Shown: piece by piece, positions 26,207-34,028 of the stretch
Numbering within the stretch: the first letter of the stretch is position 1
Layout of the letters: each line of letters opens with the position of its first letter
DNA from: an uncultured Woeseiaceae bacterium
Lineage (GTDB): Bacteria; Pseudomonadota; Gammaproteobacteria; Steroidobacterales; Woeseiaceae
Reading direction: 5' to 3'
Length of the DNA stretch: 52,536 nt
NCBI GenBank assembly: GCA_947258565.1
Contig: CAMYJB010000019.1
Location: 1-52,536 of the forward strand
Notes under the pieces: generated by a model
Database searches by the model: none
What the model saw: the letters and a program-made list of their open reading frames with translations, nothing else
Told to the model about the DNA's origin: nothing
Program-made: the position numbers and the translations under genes

Positions 26207-26650
26207 ATGCCGACGCCGCTGCAGAAACGCAAGCTGATGGGCGAGATCAACGTCGTGCCGTATATCGACGTCATGCTCGTATTGCTGGTCATTTTCATGG
26301 TGACGGCGCCGCTACTGACGCAGGGCATCGAGGTCGACCTGCCGAAAGCCGCGGCGGAACCTATTCAGGATGTGCCGAATGCGCCACCGCTCGTACTCAG
26401 TGTCGACAAGGAAGGCAATCTCTATATCAACGTCGGCGACGACGAGGACAAACCGACGACCGGAGAAGAGGTCATTCGCCGCGTGGGCATCGTGCTGCGC
26501 ACGAGCCCCGAGACACAGGTTCTGGTGAAGGCGGACCGCGCGGTACCGTACGGCAACGTGGTCGGGGCGATGGTGGTCCTGCAGCAAGGCGGTGCGCAAA
26601 GTATCGGCTTCGTCACCGACCCGCTGGATACCTACCCGATACCCGAGTAG
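26207..26650 (+). CDS. tolR: Tol-Pal system protein TolR
   Basis: ExbD/TolR-family partner of TolQ; single-pass inner-membrane protein. The ATG at 26207 is used because it yields the standard N-terminus MPTPLQKRKLMGEINVVPYIDV followed by the membrane helix MLVLLVIFMVTAPLL, which contains the proton-binding Asp (YIDVML). The periplasmic domain ends VGAMVVLQQGGAQSIGFVT. 147 aa. The open frame upstream of this ATG overlaps tolQ and is not used. Confidence 0.97.
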   Translation: MPTPLQKRKLMGEINVVPYIDVMLVLLVIFMVTAPLLTQGIEVDLPKAAAEPIQDVPNAPPLVLSVDKEGNLYINVGDDEDKPTTGEEVIRRVGIVLRTSPETQVLVKADRAVPYGNVVGAMVVLQQGGAQSIGFVTDPLDTYPIPE

Positions 26651-26653
26651 CGC

Positions 26654-27529
26654 GTGATTCGCGACAGGTACAACATCGTTCCCGTGTTCATGGCCGTGCT
26701 GCTGCACGTGCTGATTGCGTCGTCGATGTTTGTTGCGTTCGATTTTTCCGCGCGCAAGCCTCCGCCCATGCCGCTGGTCATCAAGGGCACGCTCGTCGCG
26801 GACAGCACGGTCCTGCCGCCGCCCGTGGAGAAGAAGCCGCCGCCGGTCGTGGAGCAGGAGCCGCCGCCGGCCGTGGATACCGCGGCGGAGGAGCAGGCGC
26901 GGCTGGCCGCGGAAGAGGCGAAGCGGCAGCAGGACGCCCTGATCGAGCAGCAGAGGCTGGAAGAGCTGCGGCGCCAGCAGGAGGCCGAGGAGCAGCGCAA
27001 GCGGGAAGAAGCCGAGCGCCGCGAGCGCGAGGAAGAGGCGCGGCGCAAACGCGAGGAAGAGGCGGAGCGCGAACGCAAACGCCGCGAGGAGGAGGCAGAG
27101 CTGGAGCGCAAGCGCCGCGAGGCGGAACTCGAGCGGCAGCGGGAGATCGAACGCCAGCGCGCGGAGAACGAGCGCAGGCGGCGCGACGCGGAAAGCGCGG
27201 CATTTCAGAGCGCCGTTAACGAGGAGGCGGAACGCCTCGAAGCCATGAATTCCACGGAAATGGCGGCTTACCAGTTTGCTTTGCAGCAAAAGGTGCTGCG
27301 CAACTGGGCACGACCGGCCAGCGCGCAAGCCGGCCTGGACTGCCTGGTGCAGGTGCGCCAGTCGGCAACGGGCGAGGTGATTTCGGCGCGTGTCGTGAGC
27401 TGTAACGGCGACGCAGCCGTCGAGCGATCGATCGAGGCCGCGGTTTACAAGGCTTCGCCGCTGCCCTTGCCCGATAACCGGCTACTTTTCGATCCAAACT
27501 TGCGATTTCGCTTCATACCTGAACAATAG
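26654..27529 (+). CDS. tolA: Tol-Pal system protein TolA
   Basis: Periplasm-spanning protein linking TolQR to Pal/TolB. GTG start. One N-terminal membrane helix (about residues 9-29, VPVFMAVLLHVLIASSMFVA), a Pro-rich stretch (PPPVEKKPPPVVEQEPPP), then about 110 residues of Glu/Arg/Lys/Ala-rich alpha-helix made of imperfect repeats such as EEARRKREEEAERERK, and a C-terminal globular domain III (MAAYQFALQQKVLRNWARP, GLDCLVQVRQSATGEV, with a disulfide-type Cys pair). The repetitive coding DNA at about 26880-27200 creates many shadow frames. 291 aa is a short TolA, the variation being in the helical part. Confidence 0.95.
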   Translation: MIRDRYNIVPVFMAVLLHVLIASSMFVAFDFSARKPPPMPLVIKGTLVADSTVLPPPVEKKPPPVVEQEPPPAVDTAAEEQARLAAEEAKRQQDALIEQQRLEELRRQQEAEEQRKREEAERREREEEARRKREEEAERERKRREEEAELERKRREAELERQREIERQRAENERRRRDAESAAFQSAVNEEAERLEAMNSTEMAAYQFALQQKVLRNWARPASAQAGLDCLVQVRQSATGEVISARVVSCNGDAAVERSIEAAVYKASPLPLPDNRLLFDPNLRFRFIPEQ

Positions 27530-27558
27530 CCCGGCAATGACAGAGGTAGACGTCCATC

Positions 27559-28860
27559 GTGCTTAGACATGCAATTTTCCTGGGATTCGCGGTTTTTCTG
27601 TTCGCGGGCAGCGCGCTCGGCGACATCACCATCGAAATTACCAAGGGTGGGGTCGCGCGAACACCGGTTGCGATCGTGCCGTTCGGCTGGGAGGGCCAGT
27701 CCGGCGAAATGCCCCTCGACATCGCCGAGGTAATTGCCGCAGACCTGCGGCGCAGCGGGCGCTTCGCGCCAATCGCCGAAGAGAACATGCTGCAGAAGCC
27801 GACCACCGGTGCCGAGCTCGATTTCGACGACTGGTCGTTCGTCAAGGCCGAGGCCGTGGTCGTGGGGCGGATCGTGCAGACGGGCGACAACGCTTACAGC
27901 GTGAGCTTCCAGCTGTTCGATGTGTTTCGCCGGGAGCAGCTCGTCGGCTACCGCATTCCCGCAAGCCGCGGCACGATGCGCATCGTCGCGCATCGTGCGG
28001 CAGACATGATTTACGAGAAGCTGACGGGCATCAAGGGCGTATTCGCAACCAAGGTCGCGTTCGTTACTGCCGAACGAAGCCAGCAGGAGCAGACCTACCG
28101 CCTCGTGGTGGCGGACCAGGACGGTGCCAACGAGACCGTGATCCTGCAGAGCGCCGATCCGCTCATGTCGCCCGCCTGGTCACCGGACAGCCGCCGACTC
28201 GCCTACGTCTCCTTCGAGAATGACCGGTCGTCGGTCTGGGTGCAGACGCTGCGTACCGGCAATCGCATCCAGGTGTCCAACAAGCCCGGCATCAACGGCG
28301 CGCCGTCGTTCTCACCGGATGGCCGCCAGCTCGTCCTGACGCTGGGTGGCATCGACGGCAACCTCGATATCCATGTGCTGGACCTGTCGACGCGGCAGAC
28401 CCGGCGCCTCACCACGCACCGCGCCATCGATACCGAGGGCAGCTGGTCGCCCGACGGGCGCTATATTTATTTCACGTCCGACCGCAGTGGGGGACCGCAG
28501 GTCTACCGGGTGCCGGCGGCGGGCGGTACGCCGGAGCGCGTGACCTTCGAGGGGAGTTATAATGCCCGGCCAAGACTGTCGCCGGACGGCAAGCGCCTTG
28601 CGATGGTACACCTCGATCGCGGCAGCTACCGCATTGCGGTGATGGACGTCAGGAGCAAGGAACTGCTCGTGGTGTCTGCGGGGCAGCAGGACGAGTCACC
28701 GAGTTTCGCGCCGAACAGCGATACGCTGATCTACGCCACTCGCCAGGCACGCAACGGCGTGCTTGAAACGGTGACAGCCGACGGCTTGATTCGTCAGCGG
28801 GTTAGTTCCGGGCAGGGCGACGTGAGAGAACCGGTCTGGTCGCCGTTTCCGCGCTACTAG
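27559..28860 (+). CDS. tolB: Tol-Pal system translocation protein TolB
   Basis: Periplasmic protein with an N-terminal alpha/beta domain and a C-terminal six-bladed beta-propeller that binds Pal. GTG start after AGAGG; signal peptide about 1-21 (HAIFLGFAVFLFAGSALG). Repeated propeller motifs are easy to see: MSPAWSPDSRRLAYVSFE, GAPSFSPDGRQLVLTL, TEGSWSPDGRYIYFTSDRSGG, ARPRLSPDGKRLAMV and SPSFAPNSDTLIYAT. 433 aa is the family norm. It lies 29 bp after tolA and 91 bp before pal. Confidence 0.97.
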   Translation: MLRHAIFLGFAVFLFAGSALGDITIEITKGGVARTPVAIVPFGWEGQSGEMPLDIAEVIAADLRRSGRFAPIAEENMLQKPTTGAELDFDDWSFVKAEAVVVGRIVQTGDNAYSVSFQLFDVFRREQLVGYRIPASRGTMRIVAHRAADMIYEKLTGIKGVFATKVAFVTAERSQQEQTYRLVVADQDGANETVILQSADPLMSPAWSPDSRRLAYVSFENDRSSVWVQTLRTGNRIQVSNKPGINGAPSFSPDGRQLVLTLGGIDGNLDIHVLDLSTRQTRRLTTHRAIDTEGSWSPDGRYIYFTSDRSGGPQVYRVPAAGGTPERVTFEGSYNARPRLSPDGKRLAMVHLDRGSYRIAVMDVRSKELLVVSAGQQDESPSFAPNSDTLIYATRQARNGVLETVTADGLIRQRVSSGQGDVREPVWSPFPRY

Positions 28861-28865
28861 TTTCG

Positions 28866-28899
28866 AATAGGTTACATTAAAAAACGGCGATAACCTATT
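28866..28899. promoter_or_regulatory. Dyad in the tolB-pal gap, possible attenuator or weak terminator
   Basis: AATAGGTTA (28866-28874) and TAACCTATT (28891-28899) are perfect 9-base inverted repeats with a 16-nt A-rich loop, starting five bases after the tolB stop and followed by GTTTTAAAAG. The stem is AT-rich and the loop long, so a strong terminator is unlikely; reduced read-through or an operator is possible. The gap is unusually AT-rich for the window and could also hold a separate pal promoter. Confidence 0.4.
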
Positions 28900-28951
28900 G
28901 TTTTAAAAGAATTCTGAACTGACCAGAATACACTTCGCAAAGGACGATACG

Positions 28952-29476
28952 ATGCTCAAGTACAAACTGGCTGTAACCACACTGATGCTCGCGCTGCTCG
29001 TCGGCTGCGCGTCGAATACGGTTCCGGATCCCGATCCGACCGATACTTCCTACGACGCGACTGATTCCGGGGCGGATACCGACGTCTACGGCGACGACCC
29101 GATGGGTGGCGGTGAGGCGCTCGCGGACGATTATTCCTCGGGCGAGTTGACCAACATCATTTATTTCGACTTCGATTCGTCCGAGGTTCGGGCGGATTTC
29201 ACCGATATTGTCGCGCGCCATGCGCTGATCCTCGCGAACGATTCGACGATTCGTGTGCGGCTCGAGGGGCATGCCGACGAGCGCGGGTCCCGCGAGTACA
29301 ACATCGGTCTCGGTGAGCGGCGGGCGCAGTCTGTGCGCCGAATGCTCATGATCCAGGGCGCATCGGCGTCGCAGATTGCGACGGTGAGCTTCGGCGAAGA
29401 GCGTCCCGTCGCACTTGGAGGTGATGAGGATTCATGGGCACAGAATCGCCGCGTCGAGGTCAAGTACACGAACTAG
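28952..29476 (+). CDS. pal: Peptidoglycan-associated lipoprotein Pal
   Basis: Outer-membrane lipoprotein that binds peptidoglycan and TolB. Lipoprotein signal ending in LLVGC (Cys at about residue 16), an Asp/Thr/Ser-rich linker (DPDPTDTSYDATDSG), then an OmpA-like domain with YFDFDSSEVRADF and the peptidoglycan-binding pattern LEGHADERGSREYNIGLGERRA. 174 aa. ATG with AAGGA upstream. Confidence 0.97.
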   Translation: MLKYKLAVTTLMLALLVGCASNTVPDPDPTDTSYDATDSGADTDVYGDDPMGGGEALADDYSSGELTNIIYFDFDSSEVRADFTDIVARHALILANDSTIRVRLEGHADERGSREYNIGLGERRAQSVRRMLMIQGASASQIATVSFGEERPVALGGDEDSWAQNRRVEVKYTN

Positions 29477-29495
29477 GAAGGACGGTATTCGCAAC

Positions 29496-30269
29496 GTGAA
29501 AGACAGTCGCACGCTCGCCGCTATACCGGCAGTTCTGGTTATTGCAGGCTGCACGGCGCTGACACCCCCGTCCGAGGATCCGGTGCTCTTGAAGCTGGAT
29601 GAACTGGACCGCCGGCTGCAGGCGATCGAGCGCGTGGTGCAGAACCAGAGCCTGGTCAGCATGACGCAGCAGCTCAGCGCGCTGGAGCGGCGCGTCGATG
29701 TGCTGCAAGGAAACGCCGAGGAAATCGAGTACAACGCATCGACCACCTATGAGCGGCAGCGCGAGCTGTACGCCGATCTCGACGCCCGCATTCAGGGCCT
29801 GGAGAGCGCGTTGCAGGCGCGAGGTGCGGTGAGCGTGATGGAAGGTGGTACGCTGCCGCCGGGCCAGCTGCCCGTGCCGGGCGGTTCCGACCGGGACAAC
29901 TACCAGGCCGCATTCGAGCTGCTCAAGGAGCAGCGTTACGAGCCCGCGGCGCTGGCGTTCCAGCAGTTTCTCGTCACGTATCCGGACAGCGAGCTGGCCG
30001 ACAACGCGCAGTACTGGCTGGCTGAATCCCATTACGTCACGCAGCAGTTCGAACAGGCGCTGTCGTCATTTCAGACCGTCATCGAGCAGTATCCGCGCTC
30101 GCGCAAGGTGCCGGATGCCCTGCTGAAGATGGGCTACTGCAATTACGAACTGGAACGCTGGGATGCGGCGCGCGCCGCGCTATCCAAGGTGCGGGCGGAC
30201 TATCCCGAGACCACGGCCGCGAGACTCGCGGGCCAGCGCCTGGAGCGGATGGGTACGGAAGGCGTCTGA
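29496..30269 (+). CDS. cpoB: Cell division coordinator CpoB (YbgF)
   Basis: Periplasmic TPR protein that in E. coli couples Tol to PBP1B during constriction. GTG at 29496 chosen: it follows GGAAGGA at 29476-29482 and gives a clean signal sequence. Order: signal, a trimerising coiled coil (about 25-90, LLKLDELDRRLQAIERVV), a Gly/Pro linker, then TPR-type repeats (YQAAFELLKEQRYEPAALAFQQFL, YPDSELADNAQYWLAES). Unlike E. coli CpoB the signal ends in a lipobox, LVIAGC, so this version is probably a lipoprotein. 257 aa. Last gene of the tol-pal unit. Confidence 0.92.
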   Translation: MKDSRTLAAIPAVLVIAGCTALTPPSEDPVLLKLDELDRRLQAIERVVQNQSLVSMTQQLSALERRVDVLQGNAEEIEYNASTTYERQRELYADLDARIQGLESALQARGAVSVMEGGTLPPGQLPVPGGSDRDNYQAAFELLKEQRYEPAALAFQQFLVTYPDSELADNAQYWLAESHYVTQQFEQALSSFQTVIEQYPRSRKVPDALLKMGYCNYELERWDAARAALSKVRADYPETTAARLAGQRLERMGTEGV

Positions 30270-30281
30270 CCGGCGCCGCGC

Positions 30282-30309
30282 TTGTCATTTGGCGCCTTTG
30301 CGGTATGAT
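30282..30309 (+). promoter_or_regulatory. Strong tRNA promoter with GC-rich discriminator
   Basis: TTGTCA (30282-30287) and TATGAT (30304-30309) are five-of-six matches to both sigma70 hexamers with a 16-bp spacer. The sequence right after the -10 is GCGCGG, the GC-rich discriminator typical of stable-RNA promoters that are inhibited by ppGpp/DksA. The tRNA begins 40 bp downstream. Confidence 0.75.
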
Positions 30310-30348
30310 GCGCGGCCTCGCGAGCCGAGCCCGAGTCTCGGCTGCCCC

Positions 30349-30424
30349 GGGGGTATAGCTCAGTCGGTAGAGCATCGGCCTTTTAAGCCGCTGGTCCTAG
30401 GTTCGAATCCTAGTGCCCCCACCA
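30349..30424 (+). tRNA. tRNA-Lys (anticodon UUU)
   Basis: Complete 76-nt cloverleaf. Acceptor stem GGGGGTA pairs with TGCCCCC, D-arm contains AGCTCAGTCGGTAGAGC, the anticodon loop is CTTTTAA with TTT in the centre, and the T-arm contains GGTTCGAATCC. CCA (30422-30424) is encoded. It has its own promoter upstream and a large palindrome directly downstream. Confidence 0.98.
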
Positions 30425-30435
30425 TTCCCAATTTC

Positions 30436-30507
30436 GGGACAGTGACTTTAAGTGCCAGGCTACCAGTTGCTTCCAAGTCGTCGACTGGCACTTAAAGTCA
30501 CTGTCCC
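30436..30507. repeat. Perfect 23-bp inverted repeat just 3' of tRNA-Lys (REP/MITE-like or terminator)
   Basis: Bases 30436-30458 (beginning GGGACAGTGACTTTAAG) are the exact reverse complement of 30485-30507 (ending AAAGTCACTGTCCC), with a 26-nt loop. The first arm starts 12 bases after the tRNA CCA. The composition, about half AT, differs from the surroundings. Arms with GGGACAGT...ACTGTCCC ends recall palindromes that accompany REP-associated tyrosine transposases in other gammaproteobacteria; no such transposase is in this window and I saw no second copy. It could also stop read-through from the tRNA, though only a short run of T follows. Confidence 0.8.
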
Positions 30508-30602
30508 CTGTTTAGGCGCCATTTTCGTTTCAGATAAAACAGGCGACGCAGCCGGGAACTGTCGCTATCATTCAGCGTTTTGCGTAAAGGGCGCACAGAC
30601 AA

Positions 30603-33089
30603 TTGGCGAACGACCGCTGGAAAATCCACAAGTTCGGGGGCAGCAGCCTCGCCGACGCCGATTGTTTCAGCCGAGTAGCCGGCCTCATGGTCGAGCGACC
30701 CGGGGACCGCGTCGGGGTCGTCGTTTCTGCGATGGGGGGCATGACGGATGCTCTTCTGAACCTCGCCAGCCAGGCCGAGCGTGACGATGACGGTTTCGAA
30801 GCAGGCCTTAATGCCATCGGCGAACGCTATGCGAATACGGCAAAAGCGCTGCTCGACGGAGACGCCCTCGTCCAGGTGCTCGATGCGTGGGGACAGGATG
30901 CGGAGGATATCCGCGACGTACTGAAGGCGGTCGCGCTGGTTCGATCGGCGCCGCAAAGAAGCCGGGACGTCGTGGCCGGCTACGGCGAAATCTGGTCGGC
31001 GCGCCTTCTTGCGGCCCTTATTGGCAAGCTCGCGCCCGCGCGCGGCGGCACGTGGATCGATGCGCGCCAGGTCATCACCGTCCACCAGACCGAGCTCGGG
31101 CCCACGGTATTGTGGGAGGTATCACGGCAGAATTTCAGGGACGTTCTGCCCGGCGATTTCTCGGGCATCGCCGTGATGACAGGTTTTATTGCCTCCGACG
31201 AAGCCGGCCTGCAAACCACGCTCGGTCGCAACGGCAGCGACTACTCGGCCGCAATTTTTGCCGCGTTGAGCAGTGCCTGTGAGCTCAGCATCTGGACGGA
31301 CGTCGATGGCGTCATGAGCGCCGACCCGAACCGTGTGCCCGAGGCGCGCGTCATCGACCAGCTGACCTACAACGAAGCAATGGAGCTCGCGTACTTCGGC
31401 GCGAAAGTCATTCATCCGCAGACGCTCGGTCCGGTTATCGATAACGATATCCCGGTGTTCATCCGCAACAGCCGCAACCCGGAGCACCCGGGCAGCCGCA
31501 TTGCGGCAGACGCGGCACTGGCGGACAACATCAAGGGCATCACGGCGATTGGCGACATGGCCCTGGTCAACCTGGAAGGTGCGGGCATGATCGGTGTGCC
31601 GGGCACCGCGGATCGCCTGTTTGCGTCGCTCAAGAATGCGGGCGTCTCGGTTACGCTGATCTCGCAGGCGAGTTCCGAGCATTCGATCTGTATCGCCGTG
31701 CCGAGGGTACTCGCCGAGCGCGCGAGGCAGGTCATCTCCGACGCATTCGCCGAGGAACTGGCAAGCGGCCAGATTCAGAGCGTCGACGTGACCGATTCGC
31801 AAAGCATCGTGGCCGTGGTCGGCGACGGAATGGCCGGGACGCCGGGCATCGCCGCCCGCTTCTTCGGCACGCTTGGCCGCGCGGGCATCAATGTTCGTGC
31901 GATCGCGCAGGGATCGTCGGAGCGCAACATCTCTGCCGTGGTCGATGCGGACGAGGCGACCCGCGCGCTGCGAGCGGCGCACTCGGGCTTCTACCTGTCG
32001 GCGAAGACGGTCTCGATCGGACTGATCGGGCCCGGTACCGTCGGCAGCACACTGTTGCGGCAGATCGAGAAACAGCATGCTCGCCTGGAGGACCGGTTCA
32101 ATCTCGATCTGCGCGTGCGCGGCATCGCACGCTCGCGAGAAATGTTGCTCGGCGATCGGCGCATCGACCTCACCGGGTGGCAGACGGCCTTCGACAACGG
32201 GGCCGTCGACCTCGATCTTGCTGCCTTCGAGGCTCACGTGAACCCGGATCATCTGCCGCATGCGATCATGATCGACTGCACGGCCAGCGAATTCATCGCG
32301 GCCCGGTACACCGAGTGGTTGTCGCGCGGCATCCACGTCATCACGCCCAACAAGAAAGCGTTCAGTGGTTCTTTCGAGAGCTACCGGGCTTTGCAGACGG
32401 CGGCCGACGAGGGCAGCGCACACTACTTCTACGAGACCACGGTCGGTGCAGCGCTGCCGATCATCACGACGCTGTGCGACCTCATCCAGACCGGCGACGA
32501 GGTTCATTCCGTGCAGGGTATTTTGTCGGGCACGCTCGCCTATCTGTTCAATGTCTACGACGGAACGCGGCCATTCTCGGATATCGTCCGGGAGGCCAGG
32601 GAAAACGGTTACACGGAACCGGATCCCCGCGACGACCTGTCCGGCATGGACGTCGCCCGCAAACTGACGATACTTGCGCGCGAGCTTGGGGAGTCGATCG
32701 AGATCGGGAACTTCCCGGTTCAGAACCTGGTTCCGGAGGCTTTACGCGAATGCAGCATCGACGAGTTCCTCGCAAGGTTGCCGGAGCACGATGGTGAGAT
32801 CGACGCGCTGTATCGAGATGCGGTGAAGCAGGGCAAGCGACTGCGCTACGTCGCCCGCCTGGATGCCGGCGGAAATGCGTCTGTCGGGCTCGAGGCCGTG
32901 GATACGAACCATCCGTTCTCCAATATCAACCTGACCGACAACATCGTGCAGTTCGAATCCGATCGTTATTCGGCGAATCCACTCGTTGTGCAGGGCCCGG
33001 GTGCGGGGCCGGAAGTCACAGCCGCCGGGGTCTTCGCGGATTTGCTGCGCCTTGCGAACTACCTCAGCACGGGTGCGGGCTATGTCTGA
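30603..33089 (+). CDS. thrA: Bifunctional aspartate kinase / homoserine dehydrogenase
   Basis: Catalyses the first and third steps from aspartate to threonine and methionine. Kinase domain 1-285 with KFGGSSLADADCF and GRNGSDYSAAIFAAL; two ACT regulatory units at about 305-460 (MALVNLEGAGMIGVPGTADRL; VAVVGDGMAGTPGIAARFFG); homoserine dehydrogenase from about 465 with the NADP fold VSIGLIGPGTVGSTLL and GILSGTLAYLFNVYDG. 828 aa matches the fused enzyme. TTG start, with AAAGGG about eleven bases upstream. First gene of thrABC; overlaps thrB by eight bases. I see no leader peptide or attenuator of the E. coli thrL kind. Confidence 0.96.
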   Translation: MANDRWKIHKFGGSSLADADCFSRVAGLMVERPGDRVGVVVSAMGGMTDALLNLASQAERDDDGFEAGLNAIGERYANTAKALLDGDALVQVLDAWGQDAEDIRDVLKAVALVRSAPQRSRDVVAGYGEIWSARLLAALIGKLAPARGGTWIDARQVITVHQTELGPTVLWEVSRQNFRDVLPGDFSGIAVMTGFIASDEAGLQTTLGRNGSDYSAAIFAALSSACELSIWTDVDGVMSADPNRVPEARVIDQLTYNEAMELAYFGAKVIHPQTLGPVIDNDIPVFIRNSRNPEHPGSRIAADAALADNIKGITAIGDMALVNLEGAGMIGVPGTADRLFASLKNAGVSVTLISQASSEHSICIAVPRVLAERARQVISDAFAEELASGQIQSVDVTDSQSIVAVVGDGMAGTPGIAARFFGTLGRAGINVRAIAQGSSERNISAVVDADEATRALRAAHSGFYLSAKTVSIGLIGPGTVGSTLLRQIEKQHARLEDRFNLDLRVRGIARSREMLLGDRRIDLTGWQTAFDNGAVDLDLAAFEAHVNPDHLPHAIMIDCTASEFIAARYTEWLSRGIHVITPNKKAFSGSFESYRALQTAADEGSAHYFYETTVGAALPIITTLCDLIQTGDEVHSVQGILSGTLAYLFNVYDGTRPFSDIVREARENGYTEPDPRDDLSGMDVARKLTILARELGESIEIGNFPVQNLVPEALRECSIDEFLARLPEHDGEIDALYRDAVKQGKRLRYVARLDAGGNASVGLEAVDTNHPFSNINLTDNIVQFESDRYSANPLVVQGPGAGPEVTAAGVFADLLRLANYLSTGAGYV

Positions 33090-34026
33090 TGCGGTAACGG
33101 CATTCGCCCCCGCGTCCATCGGCAACGTGGGTGTCGGTTTCGATATGCTCGGGCTGGCCCTCGGTGGCGGCGCCGGCGACAGGGTGATCGCCTCACGCAG
33201 CGATTCAGCGGGCATATCAATCGACGAGGTTCGCGGTCTTGACGGCGAGATCCATCCTTACTTGTCGACCGATGCGCACGACAACACGGCGTCCATCGCC
33301 GCACAGTCGCTGTGGGATTCTGCAGGTGCCTCCGGCGGCGCCGCGCTTAAAGTACACAAGGGCGTGCCCCTGCAGTCCGGTATGGGAAGCTCGGCGGCAT
33401 CCGCGGTTGCGGCGGTCGTGGCCGTCAACGCGCTGCTTGACGAGCCGCTCGAGACGGCTGCGTTATTACCGCATGCACTCGCGGGCGAACAGTACGCGAG
33501 CGGCGGACTGCACGCGGACAATGTTGCGCCGAGCCTGCTCGGGGGGCTGGTGCTGTGCCCGACCGTGCTCCTGCCTGATGTCGTGCGCCTGCCGGTGCCG
33601 GCGGGTGTGAGCGCCGTACTGGTACACCCGGAGCTGCAGGTCAACACGGCGCATGCGCGCCGCGGCCTGGCAAGAGGCTACTCAATGGAACAGTGGCTCC
33701 AGCAGCAGGGCTACCTCGCCGGCTTCATCGCGGCGTGCATGGCCGGGGACGTCGAGCTGATCGGCCGTACGCTCCGCGACGTGGTCATCGAGCCGCAGCG
33801 GGCGGCCGCCGTGCCGTGCTTCGAAAGCGTCAAGGATGCAGCTGTTCGGGGAGGCGCCCTGGGCTGCAGCCTGTCGGGCAGCGGCCCGAGTATTTTCGCC
33901 CTTTGCGAGGAGCGCAGAGCGCTCAACCTGGCCAGCGCAATGGAGCAGGCCTGCCTTGCTCTCGGCATCGCATGCCAGTCCTGGGTAAGCCCGCTGGATG
34001 CGGAAGGCGCCAGGCTGGAAACCTGA
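33082..34026 (+). CDS. thrB: Homoserine kinase (GHMP family)
   Basis: Phosphorylates homoserine with ATP. The ATG at 33082 is used, overlapping the end of thrA, and gives the standard N-terminus with FAPASIGNVGVGFDMLGLAL. The GHMP ATP-binding motif is GVPLQSGMGSSAASAVAA; the C-terminal motif is ALGCSLSGSGPSIFALC. 314 aa. The longer open frame to 32986 lies inside thrA and is not coding. Two bases separate it from thrC. Confidence 0.96.
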   Translation: MSDAVTAFAPASIGNVGVGFDMLGLALGGGAGDRVIASRSDSAGISIDEVRGLDGEIHPYLSTDAHDNTASIAAQSLWDSAGASGGAALKVHKGVPLQSGMGSSAASAVAAVVAVNALLDEPLETAALLPHALAGEQYASGGLHADNVAPSLLGGLVLCPTVLLPDVVRLPVPAGVSAVLVHPELQVNTAHARRGLARGYSMEQWLQQQGYLAGFIAACMAGDVELIGRTLRDVVIEPQRAAAVPCFESVKDAAVRGGALGCSLSGSGPSIFALCEERRALNLASAMEQACLALGIACQSWVSPLDAEGARLET

Positions 34027-34028
34027 GC

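Noticed and set aside
26880..27200. Dense repetitive DNA that could look like a tandem repeat element
   Set aside because: It encodes the Glu/Arg/Lys helical domain of TolA; the repetition is protein-driven.
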